From the NCBI RefSeq assembly GCF_042466415.1, contig NZ_JAXHCH010000002.1, positions 930,001 through 994,000 on the forward strand: DNA of 64,000 nt, read 5' to 3'. Below the pieces are notes generated by a model. It searched no databases. It was not told the DNA's origin and saw nothing but the letters and a program-made list of their open reading frames with translations. This document shows positions 10,250 to 19,945 of the stretch, in pieces (the first letter of the stretch is position 1; every line of letters starts with the position of its first letter). Both the position numbers and the translations under genes were made by a program. Source of the stretch: Albirhodobacter sp042466415 (GTDB taxonomy: Bacteria; Pseudomonadota; Alphaproteobacteria; Rhodobacterales; Rhodobacteraceae).

Positions 10250-11005
10250 TCAGGCTTCAGCGGCTTCTTCTTCCGGTGCGTCTTCCAACGCGCCGAGATC
10301 AACGCCAGCAGCGCCCATTTGCGCGGTCATACCGTCGAGCGCGGCGCGCGAAACGAGGTCGCAGTAGAGTGCGATTGCGCGAGCAGCATCGTCGTTGCCT
10401 GGGATCACGTAATCAACGCCTTTTGGCGAGCAGTTGGTGTCAACCACAGCCACAACCGGAATACCCAGCTTTTGAGCTTCCAAGATTGCGAGATCTTCTT
10501 TGTTCACGTCGATGATGAACAGCAGATCAGGAAGGCCGCCCATGTCGCGGATACCGCCCAAGGACGCTTCGAGTTTGATCTGCTCGCGTTCCATGCCGAG
10601 GCGCTCTTTCTTGGTGAGGCCTTCTGCACCGCTTGCCATCACTTCGTCGATTTGCTTGAGGCGCGCGATCGACTGGGAAACGGTTTTCCAGTTGGTCAGC
10701 GTGCCGCCGAGCCAGCGGTGGTTCATGTAGTACTGTGCGCATTTCTCAGCAGCTTCAGCAACTTGCTTTGCCGCTTGGCGCTTGGTGCCGACGAACAGAA
10801 CGCGGCCACCTTTTGCGACGGTGTCACGGACAGCTTGCAAAGCAGCGTCCAGCATCGGCACGGTTTGGGTGAGGTCGAGGATGTGGATCCCGTTACGCTC
10901 GCCGTAGATGAACTCGCCCATGCGCGGGTTCCAGCGTTGCGTTTGGTGACCGTAGTGAACGCCAGCTTCGAGGAGCTGACGCATCGAGAATTCGGGAAGC
11001 GCCAT
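10250..11005 (-). CDS. rpsB: 30S ribosomal protein S2
   Basis: A 251-residue ribosomal protein of the small subunit platform. It starts [20 protein letters not shown], has [18 protein letters not shown] and [12 protein letters not shown] in the expected order, and ends in an acidic Ala/Glu tail. ATG at 11005, preceded by AAAAGGACC, gives the standard N-terminus; a longer frame to 11059 is rejected. First gene of the rpsB-tsf operon. The 229-base leader up to hflX may hold its own promoter and, as in other bacteria, an autoregulatory region, but no specific motif was identified. Confidence 0.97.
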   Translation of the reverse strand: MALPEFSMRQLLEAGVHYGHQTQRWNPRMGEFIYGERNGIHILDLTQTVPMLDAALQAVRDTVAKGGRVLFVGTKRQAAKQVAEAAEKCAQYYMNHRWLGGTLTNWKTVSQSIARLKQIDEVMASGAEGLTKKERLGMEREQIKLEASLGGIRDMGGLPDLLFIIDVNKEDLAILEAQKLGIPVVAVVDTNCSPKGVDYVIPGNDDAARAIALYCDLVSRAALDGMTAQMGAAGVDLGALEDAPEEEAAEA

Positions 11006-11234
11006 TATATTGGTCCTTTTCCGGTTTAAGCCTGAGCGGGGGATGAGGGCATAACCCAACCGGTGGACTGTTCAAGGATTTCTCCCCTGAGAGCCCGCCC
11101 CCGCCTGTGAAGTGCGCGCGAGATAACGCGGTTTTGCCTGTGCTGCAAGGATGAAATGCGGGGTTTTGGATCAAAACACGCGCAAAGCGGCTTTTATGTC
11201 GGTTTACCGCCCAATCCGTGTGAGGGGCCGCGAT

Positions 11235-12560
11235 TTAGGGCTGCCAACCGCCCTGTTTTGGCGGCTCTTCCGGCTTCTCGGGGGGCGCGATGCCGTAGCG
11301 GCCGGCCTGCTCTTGCGTCCAAAGAACGTCAATCGTCCAGCCGGTTTCCGTCTGGCGCTCGGCCACGATGACATTGGCCTCATGCAGCCAGGCGCGCTTG
11401 TCGCCCTGCGCAAAGGTCAATTCCAACCGCGCCCGCTCTTTGGCTTGGGTCAGATGCGCCTCAATCGCCGCGAGCAGCGTCGGAATTCCGTCCCCTGTGA
11501 GCGCCGAGATCGATTGCACATCTGCGCTATGATCGTTTTTGCCCAAAAGCGATTGACGCATCTCGGCGGACAGGCTGTCAATTTTATTCCAGACCTCAAC
11601 GAAAGGCACATCCTCGTCGACGCCGAGAGATTCGAGGATCTCGCCCACATCCGCTGCCTGTTCTTCCGTCTCGGGGTGCGAAATGTCGCGCACATGCAGC
11701 ACGAGATCCGCCTCCAGCACTTCTTCAAGCGTCGCGCGGAAGGAAGCAACGAGCTGGTGTGGCAAATCCGAGATAAACCCGACCGTATCCGATAAGATCA
11801 CCTTGCGACCAGACGGCAAGGTCAGCCCGCGCATCGTCGGGTCCAGCGTGGCAAACAGCATATCCTTTGCCATCACATCCGCGCCGGTGACATAGTTAAA
11901 CAACGTCGACTTGCCGGAGTTCGTGTACCCCACAAGCGCCACCACAGGGAACGGCACCTTGCGCCGCGCCGCACGGTGCAGCTCGCGTGTCTTGCCGACC
12001 TTATCGAGCTGACGCTTGATGCGAATGACCTGATCATCAATGGCGCGGCGATCGGCCTCGATCTGTGTTTCGCCCGGCCCGCCGACAAACCCCAACCCGC
12101 CACGCTGGCGTTCAAGGTGGGTCCATGCCCGCACGAGCCGCGTGCGCTGATACAGCAACGCCGCAAGCTCAACTTGCAAGACGCCCTCCCGCGTGCGCGC
12201 ACGGTCAGCGAAAATCTCCAAAATCAGGCCGGTCCGGTCAAGCAGCTTGACGCCCCATTCCTTCTCCAAGTTGCGCTGCTGAACGGGCGTCACCGGCCCA
12301 TCCACCAAAACCAACTCGATATGGTCTGATTTCAATTTTTCTTTCAGCTCGGCCATCTTACCCGTGCCGAACAGATGCCCCGCATGGGCTTTGGGCAGGC
12401 GCACAACCTCCCCGCCCAAGACATCGATTCCGGGCAGCGCCGCCGCCAATGACACCGCCTCCGCCAAGCCATGTTCTGGCATACGACGGTGCAGCCCCCC
12501 CTTCATATCAGGATGGAGCACGTAAGCGCGGGTCGGCTCTGCCTCGGAAGAATGCGTCAA
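11235..12560 (-). CDS. hflX: Ribosome-associated GTPase HflX
   Basis: A 441-residue GTPase that in other bacteria splits stalled or heat-damaged ribosomes. The N-terminal HflX domain includes HAGHLFGTGK, and the central GGLGFVGGPGETQIEADRR motif links to the G domain. The P-loop is GYTNSGKST (211-218 region), the Mg/switch part includes SDTVGFISDLPHQLV, and NKID is the G4 motif. It begins two bases after hfq ends, so the two are co-transcribed, as in E. coli. Confidence 0.95.
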   Translation of the reverse strand: MTHSSEAEPTRAYVLHPDMKGGLHRRMPEHGLAEAVSLAAALPGIDVLGGEVVRLPKAHAGHLFGTGKMAELKEKLKSDHIELVLVDGPVTPVQQRNLEKEWGVKLLDRTGLILEIFADRARTREGVLQVELAALLYQRTRLVRAWTHLERQRGGLGFVGGPGETQIEADRRAIDDQVIRIKRQLDKVGKTRELHRAARRKVPFPVVALVGYTNSGKSTLFNYVTGADVMAKDMLFATLDPTMRGLTLPSGRKVILSDTVGFISDLPHQLVASFRATLEEVLEADLVLHVRDISHPETEEQAADVGEILESLGVDEDVPFVEVWNKIDSLSAEMRQSLLGKNDHSADVQSISALTGDGIPTLLAAIEAHLTQAKERARLELTFAQGDKRAWLHEANVIVAERQTETGWTIDVLWTQEQAGRYGIAPPEKPEEPPKQGGWQP

Positions 12561-12562
12561 GG

Positions 12563-12796
12563 TTACTCTTCGCCCTCATAGAGCGAAATCGGTGCGCCCG
12601 GCATGATCGTCGAGATCGCATGCTTGTAGACAAGCTGCGATTGACCATCACGGCGCAAAAGCACACAAAAATTATCAAACCACGTGATAACGCCCTGAAG
12701 CTTCACGCCGTTGATCAGGAAAATCGTGACCGGAACTTTAGTCTTGCGGACGTGATTAAGGAAAGCGTCCTGAAGGTTTTGTTTATCTGCAGCCAT
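12563..12796 (-). CDS. hfq: RNA chaperone Hfq
   Basis: A 77-residue Sm-fold protein forming hexamers that pair small RNAs with mRNAs. It shows [13 protein letters not shown], the Sm1 block [20 protein letters not shown] and the Sm2 block [13 protein letters not shown] at 12796 gives the canonical MAADKQNLQ start; the longer frame upstream has no family support. It lies between trkH and hflX, as in other alphaproteobacteria where hfq (nrfA) follows ntrYX. The C-terminus is short. Two candidate small RNAs elsewhere in this window could be its clients. Confidence 0.97.
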   Translation of the reverse strand: MAADKQNLQDAFLNHVRKTKVPVTIFLINGVKLQGVITWFDNFCVLLRRDGQSQLVYKHAISTIMPGAPISLYEGEE

Positions 12797-13050
12797 TTGT
12801 CTTAGCCTTGTTCTTGACGGCCCTTTCGCGACTACCAGCAGAGATGTCTGGCAGAGGGCCAGACGGCAGCTTGTGGCGGGAGACCGTACCGCCACGTGCT
12901 AACTATGCCGAATGGAACCGGAGTTTCCAGCCCTAAAAATAAAACATATGGCGGACCGACATAAATCATCGCAAACCTGTGCCGCTTTCGCATCGCTCAT
13001 CTGCGACGGCGACCGGTTTGCGAAGCGCCCCGCGTGACCCCCAAATGCCG

Positions 13051-14637
13051 TCAGGCGCGCCAGAAATCAGGGTTAAAGAGCGCAATCAGCGCCAGCGTCT
13101 CCAGCCGCCCCAAGACCATCGCCAAAGCCAGCACCGCCTTCGTGAGATCCGATAGATCGGCCCAAGACAATGGCGCATCGCCCGCGACAACCGCCAGCGG
13201 CCCGGTGTTCGACAAAGCCGCAATCGACAGGATCGTCGCAGGCTCGAAAGGCAAACCTGTCGCGGACACCGCCATCATCACTGCCGCGACAGACAGCGCG
13301 AACAGCATGAAGAAGATCCACGCCATATATGCGCCCTCGCGCCGCAACCGCCGCGCCATCTCACCGCCGCCGCCAATGGAGGAGGGATGAACGATGCGTT
13401 CCAACTCGCGCTCTCCGTGGCGCAAAAGGGCGTAGACGCGCAGCAAACGCACCCCGCCCGCCGTCGTCGCCACACCGCCCCCGATAATCGCCAACCCCGC
13501 CAAAATCAGGCCCGACGTGCCCAAGCCAGACCAACTGCGCGCTTCGTTCCAACCCGCCGATTCAAAACCCGTTGTCGTCAGGAAGGACAGGACGGTAAAC
13601 ATGCTACCCCAAATCGATGAAAGCACCATCGTCACGGACGGCTCAACGGCCACTTCGAGCGCCGCGATGAAATGGCGCAAGAACAAGACCGCAGGGACGA
13701 AGATCACTATGCCCACCGCGAGCTTGAGTTCGGGATCGCGTGTGATCTTTTCCGACACGCGCAGCTCTCCGCCCCCCGGCCAAAACCGCCGCGTTAGCGC
13801 AAAGCCGAGGAAAATGAAGATCATGACCTCCCCGCCAAACCCCGACGGCGCCATGCTCGGGCCGCCGATCGGGGAAATGCCTGACGTCGAAAGCGTCGAC
13901 ATCGCATGGCACAGCGCTATCAGGGGCGTATCCCCTGCTATCAGCAAAACGACCCATAAAAGCGCCGTTAACCCCAGATAAACAGGGCCGATGATCCGCG
14001 TGTACCGCAAGATCCGCTCACCCGGATGCGCTGCGCGCTCAAACCCCGACAACGCCGCGGCGCCCGAAAAACCCGCCGCCCGCGACGCCGCCTCGGTCGC
14101 TCGCTGGGCCGTATCGGAGGCCGCATTATGGCCCGCCGTCGTACCGCGCGCCGAGAAGAACACTTCGAATCCACCGATCCGCAGGGGCGCCAGCACCGAA
14201 ATCGCCATGACTAAGATGAAGAACCCGCCCATCCAGCCCACCTGCGCGCGCCAAAGATGCAGCGTATCGGGCAGGCGATCGGGCGAATAGAGCGTGGCGC
14301 CTGTTGTCGTCAACGCCGAGACCATCTCCCACCACGCGTTCAAAAGGCCGGTATCAGGAAGGCTTTCGTTGAACGGCACCGCGAACATCAGCGGTAAAAT
14401 CGTGAAGAAGAACACCATCGCCAAAAGATGGCTGCGTGCGGCAGGGCCGCTCGGGTTTGAGGCCGCAGCGAGGCCGAAAATAACGGTAATCGACAAAAGC
14501 AAAATGCCGCCGTAGAAAAAATGCCTTGCAATAACAATGTTATCAACCGCAAGCGCATGGATCGCGGGGACGATCATCGAGATCGCCCCAAGCGCCATCA
14601 AGATCACCACGAGGGGAAAATCAGCAAGCTTCCGCAT
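13051..14637 (-). CDS. trkH: Trk-type potassium uptake channel TrkH
   Basis: A 528-residue inner-membrane protein with about ten hydrophobic segments, the ion-conducting subunit of a low-affinity K+ uptake system. Selectivity-filter-like turns are visible in its pore loops, for example ALTTTGATLYS early and FLTTTGFESAG later. It overlaps the trkA stop by one base (TAATG), so the two subunits are translationally coupled. Slightly longer than E. coli TrkH, mainly in a charged loop around residues 170-205 rich in Ala and Arg. Confidence 0.93.
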   Translation of the reverse strand: MRKLADFPLVVILMALGAISMIVPAIHALAVDNIVIARHFFYGGILLLSITVIFGLAAASNPSGPAARSHLLAMVFFFTILPLMFAVPFNESLPDTGLLNAWWEMVSALTTTGATLYSPDRLPDTLHLWRAQVGWMGGFFILVMAISVLAPLRIGGFEVFFSARGTTAGHNAASDTAQRATEAASRAAGFSGAAALSGFERAAHPGERILRYTRIIGPVYLGLTALLWVVLLIAGDTPLIALCHAMSTLSTSGISPIGGPSMAPSGFGGEVMIFIFLGFALTRRFWPGGGELRVSEKITRDPELKLAVGIVIFVPAVLFLRHFIAALEVAVEPSVTMVLSSIWGSMFTVLSFLTTTGFESAGWNEARSWSGLGTSGLILAGLAIIGGGVATTAGGVRLLRVYALLRHGERELERIVHPSSIGGGGEMARRLRREGAYMAWIFFMLFALSVAAVMMAVSATGLPFEPATILSIAALSNTGPLAVVAGDAPLSWADLSDLTKAVLALAMVLGRLETLALIALFNPDFWRA

Positions 14638-16013
14638 TAGAAGAAATCAATAGAGACCTGCAAGAGGCGCTCTACCTCCGGCACATCGGCGCTCAACGCG
14701 AAGAGCGTGATGACATCGCCCTCCTCCACCTTCAGATCGCCGCGCGGCTTTTCAACGCGGTCGCCCTTCTGGATCGCCCCGACCAAAACCCCCTCGGGGA
14801 ACGGAATATCGCGCACCAGCCGGCCCGAAATTGGCGACGTCCCCAAGACTTGCGCCTCGATGACTTCCGCCTCCGCATCGCCCACCGAATAGATCGCACG
14901 CACTTTGCCGTGACGGATGTGGCGCAAAATCGACGACACGGTTGTGGCGCGCGGGTTGATATAAGCATCGATATCAAGCGGCCCCATCAGCCCGACCAAA
15001 GTCGGATCGTTCACAAGGCTGATCGCCATTGGACAGCCCGCCTGCTTGGCACGCACCGCGACGAGAATGTTCGTTTTGTCGTCATCAGTCACCACCAGCA
15101 CCGCATCCGCGCGCTCGATATTGGCTTCCTCCAGCAGCTCTGCTGACATCCCGTCGCCGTGCAAAACGATGGTGCGCTCCAACTCATCGGCGGCGCGCTC
15201 GGCCTGATCGCGGTTTTTCTCGATCATCTTCGCGCGCACCCGATCCGTGCGTGCTTCCAAGGCGCGCGCAACGGCGAGGCCGACATTGCCCCCCCCGATA
15301 ATCACCACGCGCTCTTGCTTTTTCGACGCCTTACCGAAGATTTCAAGTGTCCGGCCGACATCTTCAAAATGCGAGAAGACGTAGATCTGATCGCCCGCGA
15401 ACAATTGATCGCCTGGCTCTGGCGCGAACAAACGGCCCTCGCGCCGGACGCCGACAACGATCGCGCGCAGCGTCGAGAAGAGCTCCGTCAACTGACGCAA
15501 AGGCGTGTTGAGAACCGGACATTCATCTTCCAAAGAGATGCCAAGAAACTGCAATTTTCCGCCCATGAAGCTCTCGGTATCGAAGGTCGAGGGCGCGGCG
15601 AGACGTTGCAAAGCGGCCTCAGCGACCTCGCGCTCGGGGCTGATGATAACATCAATCGGCAGGTGGTCGCGGCGGTAAAGATCGCCATATTGCGGCAACA
15701 TATAACTTTGATTGCGCACCCGCGCGATCTTGCGGGTGATGTTGAACACCGAATGCGCGACTTGGCAGGTCATCATATTGACCTCGTCAGAATGGGTCGC
15801 GGCGATCAACAGGTCGCAATCGCGCGCCCCTGCCCGCTCCAACACGTCGGGGTGTGAAGCAAATCCGGTAACCCCTTGAACATCAAGGGTATCTGTCGCT
15901 CGGCGCACCAATTCAGGATTGTGATCAACGACCGTTACGTCGTTTCGTTCCCCCGAGAGATGCCGCGCGATTTGCCAGCCGACCTGACCCGCGCCACAGA
16001 TGATCACCTTCAT
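14637..16013 (-). CDS. trkA: Trk potassium uptake regulatory subunit TrkA
   Basis: A 458-residue cytoplasmic protein made of two RCK units, each a Rossmann NAD-binding half followed by a TrkA_C domain. The first nucleotide fold opens MKVIICGAGQVGWQIARHL; the second is VVIIGGGNVGLAVARALE around residue 235. It gates TrkH by binding nucleotides. Coupled to trkH by a one-base overlap and placed after ntrX, matching the alphaproteobacterial ntrYX-trkAH order. Confidence 0.95.
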   Translation of the reverse strand: MKVIICGAGQVGWQIARHLSGERNDVTVVDHNPELVRRATDTLDVQGVTGFASHPDVLERAGARDCDLLIAATHSDEVNMMTCQVAHSVFNITRKIARVRNQSYMLPQYGDLYRRDHLPIDVIISPEREVAEAALQRLAAPSTFDTESFMGGKLQFLGISLEDECPVLNTPLRQLTELFSTLRAIVVGVRREGRLFAPEPGDQLFAGDQIYVFSHFEDVGRTLEIFGKASKKQERVVIIGGGNVGLAVARALEARTDRVRAKMIEKNRDQAERAADELERTIVLHGDGMSAELLEEANIERADAVLVVTDDDKTNILVAVRAKQAGCPMAISLVNDPTLVGLMGPLDIDAYINPRATTVSSILRHIRHGKVRAIYSVGDAEAEVIEAQVLGTSPISGRLVRDIPFPEGVLVGAIQKGDRVEKPRGDLKVEEGDVITLFALSADVPEVERLLQVSIDFF

Positions 16014-16149
16014 GCCACTCTCCCGAAAGGGTCAAAGACTTCACATCGCATTTTGCCGCCCGAAGGTCAATTCGCGCGAGAGATAGGGCAATGCCCTGCG
16101 CTTTCACAAACCTGAAGCGAAACGTGAGAAACATCTCGCAACCACTTGT

Positions 16150-17553
16150 TTAGCTGTCAAAATCCTCATCCGCATTGACCATGCGCCCCCCCGCCTTCGC
16201 GGAGGTGACAACGCCCAATGATTTCAACTTCCGGTGCAGCGCCGAACGCTCCATGCCGACGAAATTCGCTGTCCGCGAAATATTCCCGCCAAACCGATTG
16301 ATTTGCGTCAGAAGATATTCGCGTTCAAACAATTCCCGCGCCTCGCGCAGCGGCAATGTCGCCAATTGGCCGCCCAAGAGCAAACGACCGTCATCCGATG
16401 GCGCGGCATCGCCTTGGAGCTCCGCAGGTTCGATCACGCTGCTGTCGTCGCCCAATATCAAGATCCGCTCAATCACATTGCGCAATTGACGCACATTGCC
16501 GGGCCACTCCATCGTCTGCATCATCGCCGCAGCATCAGGCGAAATCTGGCGCGCAGGAAGGCCCTGCACCTGATTGAAATGGTTGATGAAATACGACGCG
16601 AGCAACGGAATATCCTCGCGCCGCTCCGATAGGGCCGGAACTACGACAGGCACCACATTGAGGCGATCATAGAGTTCCTGACGGAAGCGACCCGCAGCAA
16701 TCTCCTCGGCGAGGTTGCGCGTTGTTGAGGAGATCACGCGAAGATCGACCCGCACGCGGTCCGTGCCGCCAACGCGCGTGAATTGTTGCTCGGTCAGAAC
16801 GCGCAGGATTTTACTTTGCGTCCCAAGCGGCATATCCGCAACTTCGTCAAAGTAGATAACGCCGCCATGTGCCTGTTCCAAAAGGCCTTTCTCGGCGCCC
16901 TTCTCGGCCGTCTCGTAGCCGAACAAAACTTCCTCCATCCGGTCCGGCGCGATCGTCGCGGATGTGACTGTCACAAACGGGGCCGCTGCCCGCGCCGAGC
17001 CCGCATGGATGTAGCGCGCCGCCATTTCTTTGCCCGAACCGGGCTCACCCGACAGCATCACGCGCCCGTTTGAGCGCGCAACCTTATCGAGCAACTCCTT
17101 GAGCTTACGGAACGCAACCGATGCGCCCTGCATTTCCCCCAAGCCCCCATCCCCACGCTTGAGCGTCGTCACCTCACGCCGAAGGCGTGACGTTTCCATT
17201 GCGCGCGAAATCACAACCATCAACTGATCGATATTAAAGGGCTTTTCGATGAAATCATAAGCACCTTGCTTGATTGCCGCGACAGCGATTTCGATGTTCC
17301 CATGGCCTGAAATGATGACCACAGGGACGTCCGGATTGTTCCGCTTGACCTGTTTTAAAATATCGATGCCGTCCATCCGGCTGTCTTTCAGCCAAATATC
17401 GAGGATCATCAGCGCAGGCTGTTCCTGATTGATGTGCTCAATGCATTCATCGGAATTCGCCGCCAGACGGGTGGAAAATCCCTCATCTTTAAGAATGTCT
17501 GAAATCAGCTCACGAATATCGCGTTCGTCATCAACAATTAAAATATCACTCAT
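16150..17553 (-). CDS. ntrX: Nitrogen-related response regulator NtrX
   Basis: A 467-residue response regulator: receiver domain (1-120; phospho-acceptor D52 in MILDIWLKD, lysine in FIEKPFN), AAA+ domain (Walker A GEPGSGKE, Walker B VIYFDEVAD) and a C-terminal Fis-type helix-turn-helix (GGNISRTANFVGMERSALHR). The loop that contacts sigma-54 is not GAFTGA: the equivalent stretch reads LFGYETAEKGAEKGLLEQAH. It therefore probably does not act as a normal sigma-54 activator. Paired with ntrY, whose end it overlaps by eight bases. Confidence 0.93.
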   Translation of the reverse strand: MSDILIVDDERDIRELISDILKDEGFSTRLAANSDECIEHINQEQPALMILDIWLKDSRMDGIDILKQVKRNNPDVPVVIISGHGNIEIAVAAIKQGAYDFIEKPFNIDQLMVVISRAMETSRLRREVTTLKRGDGGLGEMQGASVAFRKLKELLDKVARSNGRVMLSGEPGSGKEMAARYIHAGSARAAAPFVTVTSATIAPDRMEEVLFGYETAEKGAEKGLLEQAHGGVIYFDEVADMPLGTQSKILRVLTEQQFTRVGGTDRVRVDLRVISSTTRNLAEEIAAGRFRQELYDRLNVVPVVVPALSERREDIPLLASYFINHFNQVQGLPARQISPDAAAMMQTMEWPGNVRQLRNVIERILILGDDSSVIEPAELQGDAAPSDDGRLLLGGQLATLPLREARELFEREYLLTQINRFGGNISRTANFVGMERSALHRKLKSLGVVTSAKAGGRMVNADEDFDS

Positions 17554-19852
17554 GGCCTGCCAATAAGTTCGTGTTTACGACCGGTTCGCGGTCTTTGATC
17601 GCTCGCGGCGCAATGCGCGCCCGCGGGAGACGAATTTCCGCCAGAGCGCCATGATGGGCGTCGGGTGAAAAAGCGGGTGCATCATGAAGCACGAGCGTTC
17701 CGCCATGCTCCTCGATGATCTTCTTAACAATTGAGAGGCCAAGCCCCGTGCCCTTTTCGCGCGTCGTAACATAGGGCTCGAACAGGCGCGCGCGGTCAAG
17801 TGGAAGGCCAATGCCGTTATCGCTGATACGGATCAAAACGTGATCCGCGCGTTCGGCCATCTGAATGCGAAGCTCGGGCTGATAGCCTTCAGGAGCGCCT
17901 TTTTCCAAAAGCGTTTCAATGGCTTCCCCCGCATTCTTGATGAGATTGGTCAAGGCTTGTCCGATCATCGTCGGGTCTATCTCGACCGTCGCAGGCCCCT
18001 GCGGCAGATCTGTACTCAACACCGTACCGACCAACACGCCGTCGTGTAGCGCGGTTTCTTGCAAGGTGATCGCATCGCGCAAGATTTGCGTCAAATCACT
18101 ATCGCGTCGATCAGGCTCGGGCATCCTTGCGAATTTCGAGAACTCGTCAACAATGCGCCGTAAGTCATTGGTTTGACGTATGATGACGCCAGTGTATTGA
18201 TCCAGAGCCTCAGCATCTTCAGCGGTCATCGACTTCGCGAATTTCCGTTTAATACGCTCGGCCGAAAGCGCGATTGGCGTGAGCGGGTTTTTGATTTCAT
18301 GCGCAATGCGCCTCGCAACATCGCCCCATGCTGCCATGCGCTGCGCCGACACAAGCTCCGTGACATCATCAAACGCCACCACATATCCTTCGGGAGCGCC
18401 GTCTCCGCTTTCCCGCAAGGCCATTCGCACCAAGAGGCTTTCCAACCTCCCCCCCCGTGAGACGCGGATTTCCTCTTGAACCATCTCATGAACGCCGGAC
18501 TGTAACCGTTTGATAAGGCCGGAAAACTCAGGCACTGCCTCCTCCAGAAGAAGGTTATGCGACATCACGGCGTGAAGTTCCAACAAACGCGTCGCAGAAC
18601 GATTAACGAAGTCGATCCGCCCCTCCGCATCAAGCCCGATCACACCAGACGTGACCGACGACAGCACGGAGTCAAACGTCCGCCGACGCTCCTCAATTTC
18701 GCGGTTATGCTCGATCAGCTCGGATCTCTGCCCTTTAAGTTGACGCGTCATCGTATTGAAATTACGACCCAAAGTCGCAATTTCGTCATCGCCGTCATCC
18801 TCGACCACCCGCTGATCCAAATCGCCAGCACCGACACGCTCCGCCGCGAGCGCAAGGCGCCCAATCGGACGCGACAGCCGTTCTGCAAACCACAGCCCCA
18901 ACCAGATCGCCGCGAGGATCAGGATCAGAGCAAAGCCGATGTACACAAGGCCGAATTCAAAAAGCACCTTACCGCGGGTTGCCTCTAATTGTTGATACAG
19001 GCCCACGGTTTCGCGGGTGTCATCCAACAGTGACAAAAGCTCGCCATCCACCAGCCGCGACACGTAGAGATAGCGGTCAACAAATGCATCCAGCTGGATC
19101 AGCGCGCGAAACTCGCTGGCATCCCAATCCTCGATCAAAACCGTCTCACCTGCTTTCGCGCTTGCGATATCGCTTGGCGAAGGTTTCTCGAAGTCGAACA
19201 GATAGCTGCGCTCACCGCGCGCGCGAATTTCGCCGACCCCGTCAATGACATAGGCCTCACGCAACCCACGCTGGATCTTGCTCTGTCCCTCGGTCAGCAA
19301 TTCGCGCAGATCGCCGTCGGGCATAAACGTTGACGCTTGGCGCCGCAAATCCAGATACCCGCCGAGTGCGAGAATATCCTGCGTCAAGTCATCGCGGTGC
19401 TCTTGCTGATAGGCTTCGGCAGTGGCGAGCGAGGTGCCCACAACTTCGCGCACGCGGTCCGAGAACCAGCCCTCCAGCCCGATATTCACCGTCAGCCCGC
19501 CAAATATCGCCACGAGCACCGTCGGCACGAGCGCGATGCCCGCGAACACCCCCGTCAGACGCGCATGCAATCGGGAGCCCGCCGAACGAGACCGCCGGGC
19601 CGCCACGATCCGTAAGAGCCGCGACAAGACCATGGTCGCTAACAGTAAAAAGTAGATAAAATCCGCGAGAAGCGTCAGACGCAAGGCCGTCGATCCGCCC
19701 CCTTGGGCGAGCGGACCGAGCATCAGATAGGTTACGACCGCCAAAACCGGCCCAAGAACCACCAGAGATAACGTAGCGACGTTTTGGAAACGCCGCATCC
19801 GCCGCAAGCGATTCATCCGATCCCAGATTGTCTGATTCAGCGCTACTCTCAC
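17546..19852 (-). CDS. ntrY: Membrane sensor histidine kinase NtrY
   Basis: A 768-residue kinase. The N-terminus has several hydrophobic segments (about 25-130), a periplasmic or sensor stretch, and another membrane helix near 300 (VYIGFALILILAAIWLG). HAMP, PAS and HisKA domains follow, the last with [20 protein letters not shown], and then HATPase_c with NLIKNAGEA and GTGLGLSIVKKI. Cognate partner of NtrX in nitrogen and redox signalling in relatives. It overlaps ntrX by eight bases and lies 93 bases after ntrC. Confidence 0.94.
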   Translation of the reverse strand: MRVALNQTIWDRMNRLRRMRRFQNVATLSLVVLGPVLAVVTYLMLGPLAQGGGSTALRLTLLADFIYFLLLATMVLSRLLRIVAARRSRSAGSRLHARLTGVFAGIALVPTVLVAIFGGLTVNIGLEGWFSDRVREVVGTSLATAEAYQQEHRDDLTQDILALGGYLDLRRQASTFMPDGDLRELLTEGQSKIQRGLREAYVIDGVGEIRARGERSYLFDFEKPSPSDIASAKAGETVLIEDWDASEFRALIQLDAFVDRYLYVSRLVDGELLSLLDDTRETVGLYQQLEATRGKVLFEFGLVYIGFALILILAAIWLGLWFAERLSRPIGRLALAAERVGAGDLDQRVVEDDGDDEIATLGRNFNTMTRQLKGQRSELIEHNREIEERRRTFDSVLSSVTSGVIGLDAEGRIDFVNRSATRLLELHAVMSHNLLLEEAVPEFSGLIKRLQSGVHEMVQEEIRVSRGGRLESLLVRMALRESGDGAPEGYVVAFDDVTELVSAQRMAAWGDVARRIAHEIKNPLTPIALSAERIKRKFAKSMTAEDAEALDQYTGVIIRQTNDLRRIVDEFSKFARMPEPDRRDSDLTQILRDAITLQETALHDGVLVGTVLSTDLPQGPATVEIDPTMIGQALTNLIKNAGEAIETLLEKGAPEGYQPELRIQMAERADHVLIRISDNGIGLPLDRARLFEPYVTTREKGTGLGLSIVKKIIEEHGGTLVLHDAPAFSPDAHHGALAEIRLPRARIAPRAIKDREPVVNTNLLAGHE

Positions 19853-19945
19853 TCACGTCCCCCGAACCGATCAAAGCGCGATCATGTCAGCGCGAATCCC
19901 GATCACCGAAACGCAACGCCCCTGTTGCGCTTTTACATCACTCTC

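Noticed and set aside
9368..11029. Long plus-strand frames opposite tsf and rpsB (273 and 236 codons)
   Set aside because: They are mirror frames of highly expressed ribosomal genes with strongly biased codons; their products have no recognisable domains and no ribosome sites.
15159..15857. 232-codon plus-strand frame opposite trkA
   Set aside because: Shadow of trkA, whose two nucleotide-binding folds are clear on the other strand.
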